The notes under the pieces were generated by a model, which was not told the DNA's origin, made no database searches, and saw nothing but the letters and a program-made list of their open reading frames with translations. From the NCBI GenBank assembly GCA_963832245.1, contig CAWHTG010000004.1:682001-746000 (forward strand): a DNA stretch of 64,000 nt, given 5' to 3'. Position numbers and translations under genes: made by a program. This DNA is from JABDBE01 sp963832245 (GTDB lineage Bacteria; Acidobacteriota; Terriglobia; Terriglobales; Acidobacteriaceae). Below, in pieces: positions 25,518-33,879 of the stretch (within the stretch, counting starts at the first letter, position 1; each line of letters starts with the position of its first letter).

Positions 25518-26102
25518 ATGTCCACCAAGAGTAAAAAAGCGGCCCCACGAAAGCCGCGCACCGACGCCCAGAGGAATCGCGAGCGCATTCTGGAAGTGGC
25601 CAAGGAGGCGTTTACCCGGTCGGGCGCAGATGCCAGCCTTGATGACATCGCCAAAGAGGCAGGTGTCGGACCGGGAACTCTCTATCGCCACTTTCCGACG
25701 CGCGGCGCCCTGCTCGAGGCGGTGTATAAGACCGAGGTGGAAAGGCTGGCCGCAGCCGAGCGCAAGTTCGCTGACACCATGTCTCCAGTCGAAGCTCTAC
25801 GAGCGTGGATGTTGTTGTTTGTGGATTACATCGCGGCGAAGCATATCATCGCGCCCGCACTGAACACCCTCGTCGGAGGGCCCTCAAAGCTGTACGAAGG
25901 TTCGCGCGCTCAGATCCAGGGTGCGATTGATGCCCTGGTGAAGCGTGCTATCCAGAGCGGCCACATCCGGAAAGATCTTGAGCCATTCGATCTCCTTCGG
26001 GCGCTCATCGGCGTCTCCAACGTAGCCTCTACGCCGGACTGGAAGCAAAGCGCCAGAAGACTCGTGGATATCCTCATCACCGGCTCGCGGCCGACCCAGT
26101 AA
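25518..26102 (+). CDS. TetR/AcrR family transcriptional regulator
   Basis: 194 residues. A Lys/Arg-rich N-terminus is followed by ERILEVAKEAFTRSGADASL and the HTH DDIAKEAGVGPGTLYRHFPTRGALLEAV. The C-terminal domain is of the SbtR-like (TetR_C_33) type. No strong ribosome-binding site lies near the ATG; the nearest GGAGG is inside operator site 2. It probably represses itself and the divergent oxidoreductase unit. Confidence 0.88.
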   Translation: MSTKSKKAAPRKPRTDAQRNRERILEVAKEAFTRSGADASLDDIAKEAGVGPGTLYRHFPTRGALLEAVYKTEVERLAAAERKFADTMSPVEALRAWMLLFVDYIAAKHIIAPALNTLVGGPSKLYEGSRAQIQGAIDALVKRAIQSGHIRKDLEPFDLLRALIGVSNVASTPDWKQSARRLVDILITGSRPTQ

Positions 26103-26141
26103 AGCTCGGGCGGGACTCGGAAGTTATCGGCTGGTTCTGCT

Positions 26142-26932
26142 ATGGAATCCCATCGTATCCACCCTGAGTTACTCAGGAACAGAGTGCGTGTTTTGGTTGT
26201 CGGCTGCGGCGGTAATGGGAGCGCCATCGCTGCAGGATTGCCGTACCTGCACCAGGCGCTGCTAGCATACGGACATCCAGAAGGCCTTCACGTCACTCTC
26301 CTCGATCCTGAGGTCATCTCGCCGACAAATTGCGTGCGGCAGCCCTTCAGTCAATCTGAGATCGGACTCTACAAATCTGTGGTTCTTGCCAACCGGTTAA
26401 ATCTGTTCTGGGGCCTGGACTGGGAGGGGATTCCGGAACGGCTCGACCCCAAATGAAGGCTGGATGGTGTGGATATTGTGATCGGGTGTGTGGATACGCG
26501 GAAGGCTCGGGCAGCTATTGCCAAGTGCGCCGAAGACTGGAACGAAGTCGACTACGGGCTGGATTTGGGCAACAACTCCGACAGCGGTCAATTTGTGCTG
26601 GGAGAACCGCTGAATCGCAGGAACCGACGGCACAGGCTTCGGTTACGAACGGTCTCCGAACTTTTCCCGGAAGTCATCCAGAGTGACCGCGACGGAGATG
26701 GTCTACCAAGCTGTAGCGCGGCCGGGGCCCTCGACCGGCAGGAACCGTTCGTCAATCCGGCATTGGCCAATCACGCGCTGACCTTGCTTGCGCGATTATT
26801 TCGCTACGGAACAATTTCCTATCACGGAGCGTTCGTGGGTCTTTCGTGGCTGGCTGGCATGCAGCGTTGCGCATCGACCCCACGCATTGGCAGCGCCTGC
26901 GAAAGAGAGCACGGCGCGCCGGCGGCAACTGA
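26142..26932 (+). pseudogene. PRTRC system ThiF-family protein, broken
   Basis: The N-terminal VLVVGCGGNGSAIAAGLPYL is the ThiF/E1 adenylation Rossmann motif, with TLLDPEVISPTNCVRQPF following. Downstream, VDIVIGCVDTRKARAAIAKC, DLGNNSDSGQFVLG, LPSCSAAGAL and QEPFVNPALANHAL complete the PRTRC ThiF signature. A TGA at 26454-26456 interrupts the frame after ERLDPK. A later frameshift near 26840 is needed to recover the typical end IDPTHWQRLRKRARRAG. Two lesions imply loss of function. PRTRC-E lies 3.5 kb to the left, separated by an inserted cassette. Confidence 0.82.
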
Positions 26933-26997
26933 ACGGCCTCGTCACACAGATCGGGCCTGAGTACACCTTCAATATTTCGAATCGGAAGGATCATGCA

Positions 26998-27378
26998 ATG
27001 GAACAGCCTCAGGAGAATCACGAGCAATCGCTTGAGCCCCGACAATCCGCGGCAAAGACCGCAATCCTGGCGCAATGCGACCAACTGGCCGCCGCAGGTG
27101 TGACCTTCGTAGCGGTTCATTTCGATGGTTACGGAGACGATGGCACCACCGAAGAAGTGAAGTGCTATGACGGCGAATGGTATGCGTCTGGCGAGCACGA
27201 GGCCGTCCAATACGACGCTTCCCGCCTGCAGGAACACTTCGAAGCTCTTGTGCCTTTCGGGTATGAGAACGATTGCGGTGGGTTTGGAGATGTCGTCCTG
27301 AATGTCAGTGCCCGGAAGGTGACGGTAGAGCGTAATGATTTCTTTGAGGATTACACCACCACCACTTACGAGGTGTAG
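26998..27378 (+). CDS. DUF6878-like protein of PRTRC/ICE neighbourhoods
   Basis: 126 residues. AILAQCDQLAAAGVTFVAVHFDGYGDDG and the C-terminal GFGDVVLNVSARKVTVERND match a small acidic protein repeatedly seen beside PRTRC genes on plasmids. It is intact, with GGAAGGATC before the ATG. Function unknown. It follows the broken ThiF gene by 65 bp and leads a DUF6915-like fragment. Confidence 0.65.
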   Translation: MEQPQENHEQSLEPRQSAAKTAILAQCDQLAAAGVTFVAVHFDGYGDDGTTEEVKCYDGEWYASGEHEAVQYDASRLQEHFEALVPFGYENDCGGFGDVVLNVSARKVTVERNDFFEDYTTTTYEV

Positions 27379-27383
27379 CTTTT

Positions 27384-27560
27384 ATGGCCCACCCACTCAA
27401 ACACGCCGAGAGCAGTGCGAGGAAGTTTGGCGGAAAAGCGAACGACTACCTCCCGATTCACAACTGGTTCGATGAATCGAAAGCGTTCCTCGCAGATTTC
27501 CGCCACCGAGCTTTACGTCATCATGCCGAGGGCATTTTCCTGGCAGAGAGGCTGTTTGGC
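27384..27560 (+). pseudogene. DUF6915-like protein, C-terminally truncated
   Basis: The first 59 residues (MAHPLKHAESSARKFGGKAN, IHNWFDESKAFLADFRHRAL, HHAEGIFLAERLFG) match a small protein common in PRTRC-type islands. After LFG the frame enters sequence that, in another frame, encodes a PIN domain. The truncation is therefore the same junction that removed the start of the VapC gene. Confidence 0.7.
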
Positions 27561-27898
27561 AGGCACAGCACATCCGCAAGATTGGCGAAGCGCAAGTCTG
27601 CACCAGCATCATCGTCGCTGCCGAACTGCGGTACGGGGCTGCCAAGAAAGGCTCACCGCGGCTCTCGGCCCAGCTCGAAGCGGTGCTTGGGGCGCTTGAA
27701 GTCTTGCCCTTCGAGGTGCCTGCGGATGCCGCCTACGGATTACTGCGAACGCGACTTGAGCAGGCTGGCAGGCCAATCGGCGCCAACGACTTGCTTATTG
27801 TGGCTCAGGCACTTTCACTTGGTTATACGGTCATCACAGATAACGAAAGAGAGTTCGGCCACGTCCAAGATCTTCGACAAGAAAACTGGCTGCGCTAA
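27561..27898 (+). pseudogene. VapC-type PIN-domain toxin, N-terminally truncated
   Basis: One frame reads HIRKIGEAQVCTSIIVAAEL, then RYGAAKKGSPRL, VLPFEVPADAAYG, GRPIGANDLLIVAQAL and VITDNEREF to a stop at 27896-27898. The retained acidic residues are those of PIN strands 2-4, but the N-terminal LLDTN strand with the first catalytic Asp is missing. No start codon or ribosome-binding site suits this frame. No VapB is visible upstream. Confidence 0.8.
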
Positions 27899-27919
27899 AC
27901 TGAACGGTGCCGGTGCCCC

Positions 27920-28100
27920 ATGAGGCATCGTAGAGAAAAAGTGAAATTAACTCGTGACCGCATTCTGCGCTTGCCTCTGGAGAAGCGCGCCGAAATGGCA
28001 TTTCGAGAGGCAGTGGACGAGGTCATTGCCGCGCACGCCCGTCTTGGCTGCCCCTCTATGTCGGGCGTAACGGCAAAGTTGTAAAGCCGTCTCCGAACAA
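27920..28100 (+). pseudogene. Small hypothetical protein with a frameshift
   Basis: From ATG 27920 one frame reads LPLEKRAEMAFREAVDEVIA then AHARLGCP before diverging; the next frame continues PLYVGRNGKVVKPSPNKVR, a typical C-terminus of short unknown proteins of toxin-antitoxin neighbourhoods. A single-base shift near 28050 explains the break. As it stands the frame stops at 28082-28084. Confidence 0.5.
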
Positions 28101-28435
28101 GGTACGCGGCCTCTCGAGATCCAATCATCACATGCAAGATCTTGCCTTCCTCCGTGGCCTCCTGCTAGCAAATCTTCACGCTAATTCTGCTCGACTCAAC
28201 ATTCACTGAACCCGTTCTGCAGACCCTGCTGGCTGATGTGCAGGACCTGTCAGACATCCTGTGCCACAACGCTTCCGGGACCTGAACTGCAATGTCACGG
28301 TCGAAACCACGCAGAACTGTCGGACAGAGAAGGTCTCGCCGAATCCGCAGACAGTTCCGGGAACCCGCAAGGATTATTGCTCACCGCCCAATTGCCCTCT
28401 TAAAGCGGATTTCAATCTGATCGTCAACAAAAGAA
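28101..28435. other. Stretch without recognised gene
   Basis: No frame here gives a recognisable family and no hairpin with a T-tract was seen. It lies between two broken genes inside the island and is probably decayed coding sequence. Confidence 0.35.
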
Positions 28436-28447
28436 ATGAGAATGGCC

Positions 28448-29280
28448 ATGAGAATTCGTGTGACCACCAGAGCCAACCTGTACGAAAAACGCAAACAAGA
28501 ACACATCGAACGCGGCTATCGAGTTGAGGATGAACGGCCGATTCCGGTGAACGGTTTCTGCTCGTTTGTCGCCGTGCGCGACGTCCCTCATAACTGGATC
28601 AGCGACCTCGAGAACGGAAAGTCAAACCGCGACTACTACCGAGGTTTCACAGTCTCAGCCTCATCTACGATTGTGACATCAACGAAATCCTGGCTGCGTT
28701 CGGCCTCAACATCGCTGACCTAGGCAATCAACGCGGACATATGAGTCTGCCCAATATCCATCTCAGTGGGTTACCGCGAGCGCAATCAGATCCGCGTGTC
28801 GTGGCGGCCCCGCAATTGCCGCTCAAGCTTCCACTCCAGCACACGAATCTCGTGCACCGCATGTTTCAGGGCCTGGGCGAGATGCCCTTTTTCCTGCTCC
28901 AGCAAGCCGGCCCGCAAGAAGTTCTCAATAGGGTATGTTGGGACCGATGATTACACGCTTGATCCCATCATTCGCCCAGGTGCCTTCGTGCAGATCGATC
29001 CGGAGCAAAACAAAGTAATTCGAGGTATGTGGCCGAGCGAACACGAACGCCCGGTCTATTTTGTGGAATTACGCGACAACATTATGCGGTCTGTTGGTGC
29101 GAACTCGAGGGGAACTATCTACTGCTGGTCCCTTCTCCGAAATCTCCGGTGCCCATCCGGCATCCTCGATATCCGCAGGACGCCGATATCGTGGGGCGTG
29201 TCGTAGGCTTCGCTCACCTGATCGCCCCCTCGCATTCGGAGACCGTTGCCGCACCTTCGCCCGGCACAGGTATGCTGTGA
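28448..29280 (+). pseudogene. XRE-type regulator with several frameshifts, fused to an unrelated 5' piece
   Basis: The first 45 codons (MRIRVTTRANLYEKRKQEHI, ERPIPVNGFCSFVAVRD) belong to an unrecognised protein. They run into ISDLENGKSNRDYYRGF, the end of an XRE HTH. Continuing requires alternate frames: SLIYDCDINEILAAFGLNIA, then PLKLPLQHTNLVHRMFQGLG, then IIRPGAFVQIDPEQNKV and finally NYLLLVPSPKSPVPIRHPRY with VGRVVGFAHLI. Together these give the C-terminal domain of a long acidobacterial XRE regulator. At least three frame changes make it non-functional. Confidence 0.65.
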
Positions 29281-29423
29281 TTAGTCCAAGATCGCATCTC
29301 CCACACATTGCCGACGAAACAGCTCGCATCGCCTGAGGACCGGGCGGTGTTTCGCTCCAACCCCGAGGGTCGAATTGAAAGGTGATGCCTAGAAGTCTCG
29401 CGCCGAAGTTGGCCGATGAGACA

Positions 29424-29672
29424 TCAGAAGAGTCTCTCAATATCTCGGTGTGATCCCTTGGTTCGTGGACGGATTACTAATTCCAAGTCGAGCGCGGCAA
29501 GCGTTCGTAGCAAGGTATCGATTCGAGCTGCGGCCGAAGCTTCAAGATCGGAAACCGTCCGTTGCCGCACTCCGATTTGGGCGGCTAGTTTCTCTTGCGT
29601 TAAGCCGAGGTCACGTCGCCTTCGTCGAATGGAATTCACAAGTTGAAGAGGAGTTCGGGCAATCGTATCCAT
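29424..29672 (-). CDS. HipB-like XRE antitoxin/repressor (orphan)
   Basis: 82 residues. LVNSIRRRRRDLGLTQEKLAAQIGVRQRTVSDLE is a complete XRE helix-turn-helix, and TLLRTLAALDLELVIRPR is the HipB-type C-terminal strand. HipB normally represses hipBA and neutralises the HipA kinase. Downstream (leftward) there is no HipA, only the broken XRE gene, so it is an orphan. Two related palindromes lie 50-95 bp upstream. Confidence 0.78.
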   Translation of the reverse strand: MDTIARTPLQLVNSIRRRRRDLGLTQEKLAAQIGVRQRTVSDLEASAAARIDTLLRTLAALDLELVIRPRTKGSHRDIERLF

Positions 29673-29720
29673 GTGTGCTCCATATGCTCTTCTATCGAGG
29701 CGGTTGCTCGCAAGCGGGTC

Positions 29721-29766
29721 TTAGGCGCTTTTCCGCTTATTCTGAAGTTAGGCGGTTTCTCGCCTA
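29721..29766. promoter_or_regulatory. Two palindromic operator candidates upstream of the hipB-like gene
   Basis: TTAGGCG-CTTTTC-CGCTTA (29721-29739) and TTAGGCG-GTTTCT-CGCCTA (29748-29766) share 19-bp length and spacing, with centres 27 bp apart. The second has perfect TAGGCG/CGCCTA arms. Paired operators are typical of HipB autoregulation. Confidence 0.5.
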
Positions 29767-29858
29767 GAGGCGTTCAAATGGAAGTCGACACATGCAAGAC
29801 ATTCGGCCATCGCAAGGTAATGAAATCGCCGGCCCTGTAATCGTCGCGTCCCAATCCT

Positions 29859-31415
29859 TCAGCGTGCGCGGACCTTCTGCGCGGCCTGCTTCATTGACCA
29901 TCGCACACGCTCGGCGATGAAATTCGTGAAGGGTGCGATGTCTGCGTTGATGCTGGCGCGGTCGAGCGCAGCCAAATAGGCGTCCCGATCTTCCACACGA
30001 ATGACAGTCCACGGATAGCCGCCCGACGCGAGCATGGCGTTCATTACAAATCGTGCCATGCGACCATTACCGTCCGGATACGGATGGATATAACCAAATA
30101 ACCAGTGCCCCAGCACGGCGCGCATACCGGGATCGACTTCGCCTTCGAGCAGATCGAACAGGGCCGGCATGGCGTCCCGCACCGCCTCCCACCGTGGCGG
30201 TACGTAGCGCGAGGTACGCAGATACACGGCATCGTTGCGGTAGCCAGCAAGTGCCGCGGCTGGGATCAAGCCTGCGGCGACACATGGCTGGAACAACTCG
30301 CCGTACCAGTTCTTGTGAGCGATGCGAACCAGCGCCCCAGCATTGGCGCCATTGATGATTTCCGCGACCGACTTCTTCACCGTCTGGAAAGCTTGCCAAT
30401 AGCCGCGCGCCGCGAGCGCGTCACGGTTCTTCCGATCGTCATCATGGTGATCCGGATCGCAGTCACCCCGCTGTACTCTCTCGATCAAAGAGGGGGTCAC
30501 GCTGTACCCCTCGATCGACAGGGAGTGGTAGGCATCGCTCTGGTAAATATCATCAACGAAGCTCAGATATTGCCTGGTGTCCTTGGGAAGTCCAGGCGCC
30601 TGGGGAAAATTCCCCAGGACGGTGTCCCGCATCGTTTCCCACATCGCCTGTATTCGGCCGACGATCGGCGACACTGCCCGCGGCAACACGCCGAACTTTT
30701 GTTCCGGCGCGAAAGGATCGGATTCCCTGACATCGTAGTCGGCCCGTTTCATGGTGGTGAGGATCTCGTTGGCCATCTCAGGCCTGCCAATGCGGCGAAG
30801 AGCGCCCGCAATCTGCCCAGCCTTTACTGTGCGGCCTCCATTCAGAAGGTGGCGCAGTATGTCGGAAGCATCTCCGAGACTCGAGAGCACAACTTGGGTT
30901 TCGACGGGATTGCGAGAAAAGAACGCTTCTGGCACTTTCGCGAGAGCCGCCGCTGGAGAAAACAGGCGCAGGCCGTTCCTCACCGAAATGTCGGCGGCTG
31001 CTGGCATCTCCGTTTGTTTCAGGTCGTATAGTGATGTCCCGAACAGCAACTCAATCGTATGGTTTGTCCCCTTGGGGCTGTACACTACGGCCTGTGTCGG
31101 GATCACCGTGTTTTCCGAGTGCAGCAGAAGCGACTGCTCAGGAGACAGGTGCCATTGTTCTTGAAAGCGATCATTGCAGTATCGCGCGCAGAACTCCCAG
31201 AATGACGCATACCAGGGTGTGCTGTCGCCAGCGCGCGCGTTCGGACTGGAGGAGATCAACCAACCCTTCATCACCTCCTGCAGGAATCCGTTCTGCAACA
31301 GCCGCTCCCGATGTGTGCGACTTAAATCGTCTGACTTGAATACCCGTCGTCCGTCCTTCTGGAGTGCTCGGAGAACGGCGAGAGACTCAGCCAGTTTTTC
31401 ATTAGGTGTAGACAT
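29859..31415 (-). CDS. Fic/DOC-domain AMPylase-like protein with N-terminal AbiEi-like wing
   Basis: 518 residues. The N-terminal ~130 residues include FKSDDLSRTHRERLLQNGFL and VMKGWLISS, like the winged-helix part of AbiEi/DUF6088-type antitoxins. The Fic core has HPYPDGNGR (residues 444-452), the catalytic loop that transfers AMP to target hydroxyls. SLSIEG (298-303) fits the class II inhibitory motif SxxxEG, so it should be autoinhibited. The gene is intact and surrounded by broken genes. A 24-bp-period repeat array precedes it. Confidence 0.88.
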   Translation of the reverse strand: MSTPNEKLAESLAVLRALQKDGRRVFKSDDLSRTHRERLLQNGFLQEVMKGWLISSSPNARAGDSTPWYASFWEFCARYCNDRFQEQWHLSPEQSLLLHSENTVIPTQAVVYSPKGTNHTIELLFGTSLYDLKQTEMPAAADISVRNGLRLFSPAAALAKVPEAFFSRNPVETQVVLSSLGDASDILRHLLNGGRTVKAGQIAGALRRIGRPEMANEILTTMKRADYDVRESDPFAPEQKFGVLPRAVSPIVGRIQAMWETMRDTVLGNFPQAPGLPKDTRQYLSFVDDIYQSDAYHSLSIEGYSVTPSLIERVQRGDCDPDHHDDDRKNRDALAARGYWQAFQTVKKSVAEIINGANAGALVRIAHKNWYGELFQPCVAAGLIPAAALAGYRNDAVYLRTSRYVPPRWEAVRDAMPALFDLLEGEVDPGMRAVLGHWLFGYIHPYPDGNGRMARFVMNAMLASGGYPWTVIRVEDRDAYLAALDRASINADIAPFTNFIAERVRWSMKQAAQKVRAR

Positions 31416-31445
31416 AGAAGCCCGGACCGACTCCCGCTGGGATCA

Positions 31446-31541
31446 TTGCAAGCATTTTGTGCTGTACGTATACAAGCATATCATGCCGTATATATACAAG
31501 CTAATCATGTTGCACCAATACAAGCGTATCTTGCTAAAGAT
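31446..31541. repeat. Four-unit 24-bp direct-repeat array (iteron-like) upstream of fic
   Basis: CAAGC recurs at 31449, 31473, 31497 and 31521, exactly 24 bp apart. Units 1-3 read ATACAAGCATATCATG (31470), ATACAAGCTAATCATG (31494) and ATACAAGCGTATCTTG (31518); the unit at 31446 is degenerate. Each has a hyphenated palindrome CAAG-N5-C(A/T)TG. It begins 31 bp upstream of the fic start codon. It could be a fic operator array or an iteron origin relic. Confidence 0.75.
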
Positions 31542-31906
31542 TTGTAACAGGCACTTCGATCTGAGATGAAACTGGCGCCTGAGGCGCGCGCATGGAACGA
31601 CGCGGCTCAGAAGTTTCTCCGAAAATCCCGCCAGAAACTACAAAGGCGCGAGAACGCTGATGCCGGTGCGTTGTGGCTCTGATAGTGGATTTGCCCGTGT
31701 GCAAGTTACGGCGATACAAACCACCTCAATCGTTGCGAACAATTCAGGAAGGCCTCGGAGACCCCGTGCTTGTGACCCATTCGCGGCACGGGTGGCTGAG
31801 GGGGTCCTGGGGCCTTTCTTTGATTGCGAAGTGTTTCCGAACGTTGAAGCGTCCCGCAACAAAGTCTGACCACAGTTACCACTCATTCCGCCGATAACGA
31901 CGACTG
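31542..31906. other. Stretch without recognised gene
   Basis: A short frame from ATG 31566 (MKLAPEARAWNDAAQKFLRK) has coding-like composition but no recognised family and ends at about 31682. The remainder holds only unsupported frames. No tRNA or terminator was seen. Confidence 0.3.
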
Positions 31907-32041
31907 ATGAGCCAGACAAGCCGCCTAACTCGCGACGATCTCTACGAGAAAGTCTGGGCCACTCCCATGCGGACAGTTGCCAAGGAATTTGGCATGTCCG
32001 ACATCGGCTTGGCGGCCGAAAGGAAGAAGTTGAGTTTATAG
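31907..32041 (+). pseudogene. N-terminal fragment of a phage/island protein (LTRDDLYEKVW type)
   Basis: MSQTSRLTRDDLYEKVWATP then MRTVAKEFGMSDIGLA matches the conserved N-terminus, with a small helix-turn-helix, of a long uncharacterised family. After GLA the expected CRRHNIP... continues differently and a stop follows. 44 codons remain of several hundred. Confidence 0.65.
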
Positions 32042-32063
32042 TAAGTTTACCATATAGTCTGAG

Positions 32064-32456
32064 GTGGCAAGCGTGGCTGGACTCGAACGGCCGGTATTGC
32101 GGACCCTTGTATGGCTGGGGGACTCGAAGAAGAGCATTCAGAGTTTTCCGAAGGGCGCACAAAAATTGCTGGGCGATGAGCTGCAGCTAATCCAGTTCGG
32201 CGGCATGCCGAAGGATGCCAAGCCATTCAAAGGAGTCGGTAGCGGCGTTCTTGAGCTTGCTTTGCGATACGCCTGCGACGCTTACCGCGTCGTCACGGCC
32301 ATCCAGCTCGGCGCGAGAATTTATGTTCTTCACGCATTTCAGAAAAAGTCAAAGAGAGGCATCGAGACACCGAGGCGCGAAGTGGATCTAATCAGAAAAC
32401 GATACGCTGAAGCACAGGAGTTGGCGCGTGACTACGAAAAGACGAAGATCAATTAG
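32064..32456 (+). CDS. HigB/RelE-type toxin (Gp49-like)
   Basis: 130 residues. TLVWLGDSKKSIQSFPKGAQ, GVLELALRYACDAYRVV and IYVLHAFQKKSKRGIETP are the diagnostic strands of the Gp49/HigB mRNA-interferase family, with the basic KKS-RG motif near the C-terminus. GTG 32064 is the start used (another GTG lies at 32073). It overlaps the downstream antitoxin gene by 29 bp, so the pair is co-expressed. Confidence 0.85.
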   Translation: MASVAGLERPVLRTLVWLGDSKKSIQSFPKGAQKLLGDELQLIQFGGMPKDAKPFKGVGSGVLELALRYACDAYRVVTAIQLGARIYVLHAFQKKSKRGIETPRREVDLIRKRYAEAQELARDYEKTKIN

Positions 32457-32766
32457 AGTCGAGGTTGGTTCCGGGAGTGTTTTCGCTGACCTCGGTCTAA
32501 AGGACGCTGATCAACTCATGGCTCGTTCGCAAATAGGATTTCACGTCTTCAAAATCCTGGAAGAGCAAAAGCTGAAACAGCGCGAAATCGCCAGCATTCT
32601 GGGGATTGCACAATCGGACGTATCGCATCTGATGAATGGACACTTCAGCCGCTTCACAACAGACAAGTTGCTTGACTTCCTGAGGCGACTTGGTCGAAAG
32701 GTGACGATCGAGGTGAGTCCACACCACAAGGGCGAACCTTATCAAGAAGTGACCTTCGTTCTGTGA
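32428..32766 (+). CDS. HigA-type XRE antitoxin
   Basis: 112 residues. KQREIASILGIAQSDVSHLMNGHFSRFTTDKLLDFLRRLG is a complete HTH of the HTH_37/HigA2 type, with a basic N-terminus and a C-terminal strand. In the toxin-first order typical of higBA it would neutralise HigB and repress the pair. This is the only intact type II module seen in the island. Confidence 0.85.
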   Translation: MTTKRRRSIRVEVGSGSVFADLGLKDADQLMARSQIGFHVFKILEEQKLKQREIASILGIAQSDVSHLMNGHFSRFTTDKLLDFLRRLGRKVTIEVSPHHKGEPYQEVTFVL

Positions 32767-32849
32767 GGAGTAGAAATCCTCCTGTGCGCCGGTGTCCACA
32801 TCAACGTGGAAGAAGTTGTGCGGGTCTGCATTCCAGCGTATACGGATTG

Positions 32850-33437
32850 TCAGTTGCCCTGCGGCGTCAGCCGAATTTGCTTCGCAAGGGCATAGGCAGT
32901 AGGGAGGTCGCTCTCGCTCTCGACGAATACGCGCCCGATAACGAGCACGGAATTGTTTGGCGAAGAAATCTGTGTTATCCCCTGCGGCATGGTTCCTTTC
33001 CAGCCGGGGCCGCTCACAAGGTAGTCGCCGGCCTCGGTTCCTGTGCTGCGTTTGCCGACGTAGGCAAAATTCGTGTTGTTCGACGGATCAGTGAACTGCA
33101 CACTGTAGTAGCGCCCGGCCATGTCCGGCACGTGCAAGACTAACGGTCCTTTGGCGAGGTCTAACCAGCCGATCGTAATGAGCGTGTCGCGGTTCACGCC
33201 AGTAGTCGCCAATTTTGAGGCCGAGGCGGGTGGGTGGAGAGGATCCGCAAAAAGCGCTTGGGGCTCCGTGTAGAGCGTATTGACCGGGATGGGGCCGTCG
33301 CCGAACCCTTTCACGAGGATCGCCCTCTTGTACACGGAGAGCATCGTACGTGGCCAAAAGTAGATAAACAGGAACCATCCCACGACCATGAACAAACCGG
33401 TTATAAGTAAATGCTCGTGTTCCATTTGCGTCAGCAT
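32850..33437 (-). CDS. DUF1254 domain-containing membrane-anchored protein
   Basis: 196 residues. One N-terminal membrane helix (LLITGLFMVVGWFLFIYFW) is followed by a periplasmic DUF1254 domain: NRDTLITIGWLDLAKGPLVL, VPDMAGRYYSVQFTDP. Its ATG overlaps the stop of the preceding DUF1214 gene by a few bases, the common paired arrangement. It appears intact although its partner is not. Biochemical role unknown. Confidence 0.78.
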   Translation of the reverse strand: MLTQMEHEHLLITGLFMVVGWFLFIYFWPRTMLSVYKRAILVKGFGDGPIPVNTLYTEPQALFADPLHPPASASKLATTGVNRDTLITIGWLDLAKGPLVLHVPDMAGRYYSVQFTDPSNNTNFAYVGKRSTGTEAGDYLVSGPGWKGTMPQGITQISSPNNSVLVIGRVFVESESDLPTAYALAKQIRLTPQGN

Positions 33438-33865
33438 TTCACTTCGACAATTGGCGGTACCTTGTACTTACCGTCGAGAATGGCTGCGCCGGGCACATAC
33501 ACGCGCAGCCAGAGTATGAATTTGCCTGCCGGAGCGGGCAGCCAATTGGATTCGTGACCTGCGGGAGCGGTGTTCTGGATGTAAATGTCGACGGAGCCGT
33601 CGGCGTTCGACACAAGGCCGGTGCGATCACTTACGCTGTATCGATTGATCGGATTCGCCACAAAGCGATTTTTCGCATCACCCATCGTCATCGACCAGAA
33701 AGCATCGTTGGGCGGAAGGCCGCCCGGCGGGAAATGCATTATGTAGTCGTGCTGGCCGTTAAGTCCGTTGCCTGCGCCATCCTTGCTCGTCGTCCAATAC
33801 ATGGCCTCTTGCGGCAGGTTTACGGGTCCAAGGAATATTAAAGCGCAGGCGGCCCTGAACAGCAT
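33431..33865 (-). pseudogene. DUF1214 protein, N-terminally truncated
   Basis: Leftward, RAACALIFLGPVNLPQEAMY, NGQHDYIMHFPPGGLPP, FWSMTMGD and WLRVYVPGAAILDGKY match DUF1214 to its usual end. The N-terminal membrane anchor and about 60 residues are missing. Homology stops at about 33860, immediately beside the similarly truncated integrase on the opposite strand. No start is evident. Confidence 0.75.
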
Positions 33866-33879
33866 GCCGTCGCCGGGCA

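Noticed and set aside
30105..31031. Plus-strand frame of 308 codons over the fic gene
   Set aside because: Antisense shadow; no domain, while the minus strand has an intact Fic motif.
31441..31541. CRISPR array
   Set aside because: The repeat plus spacer is only 24 bp and the internal spacers are 8 bp; no cas genes are present.
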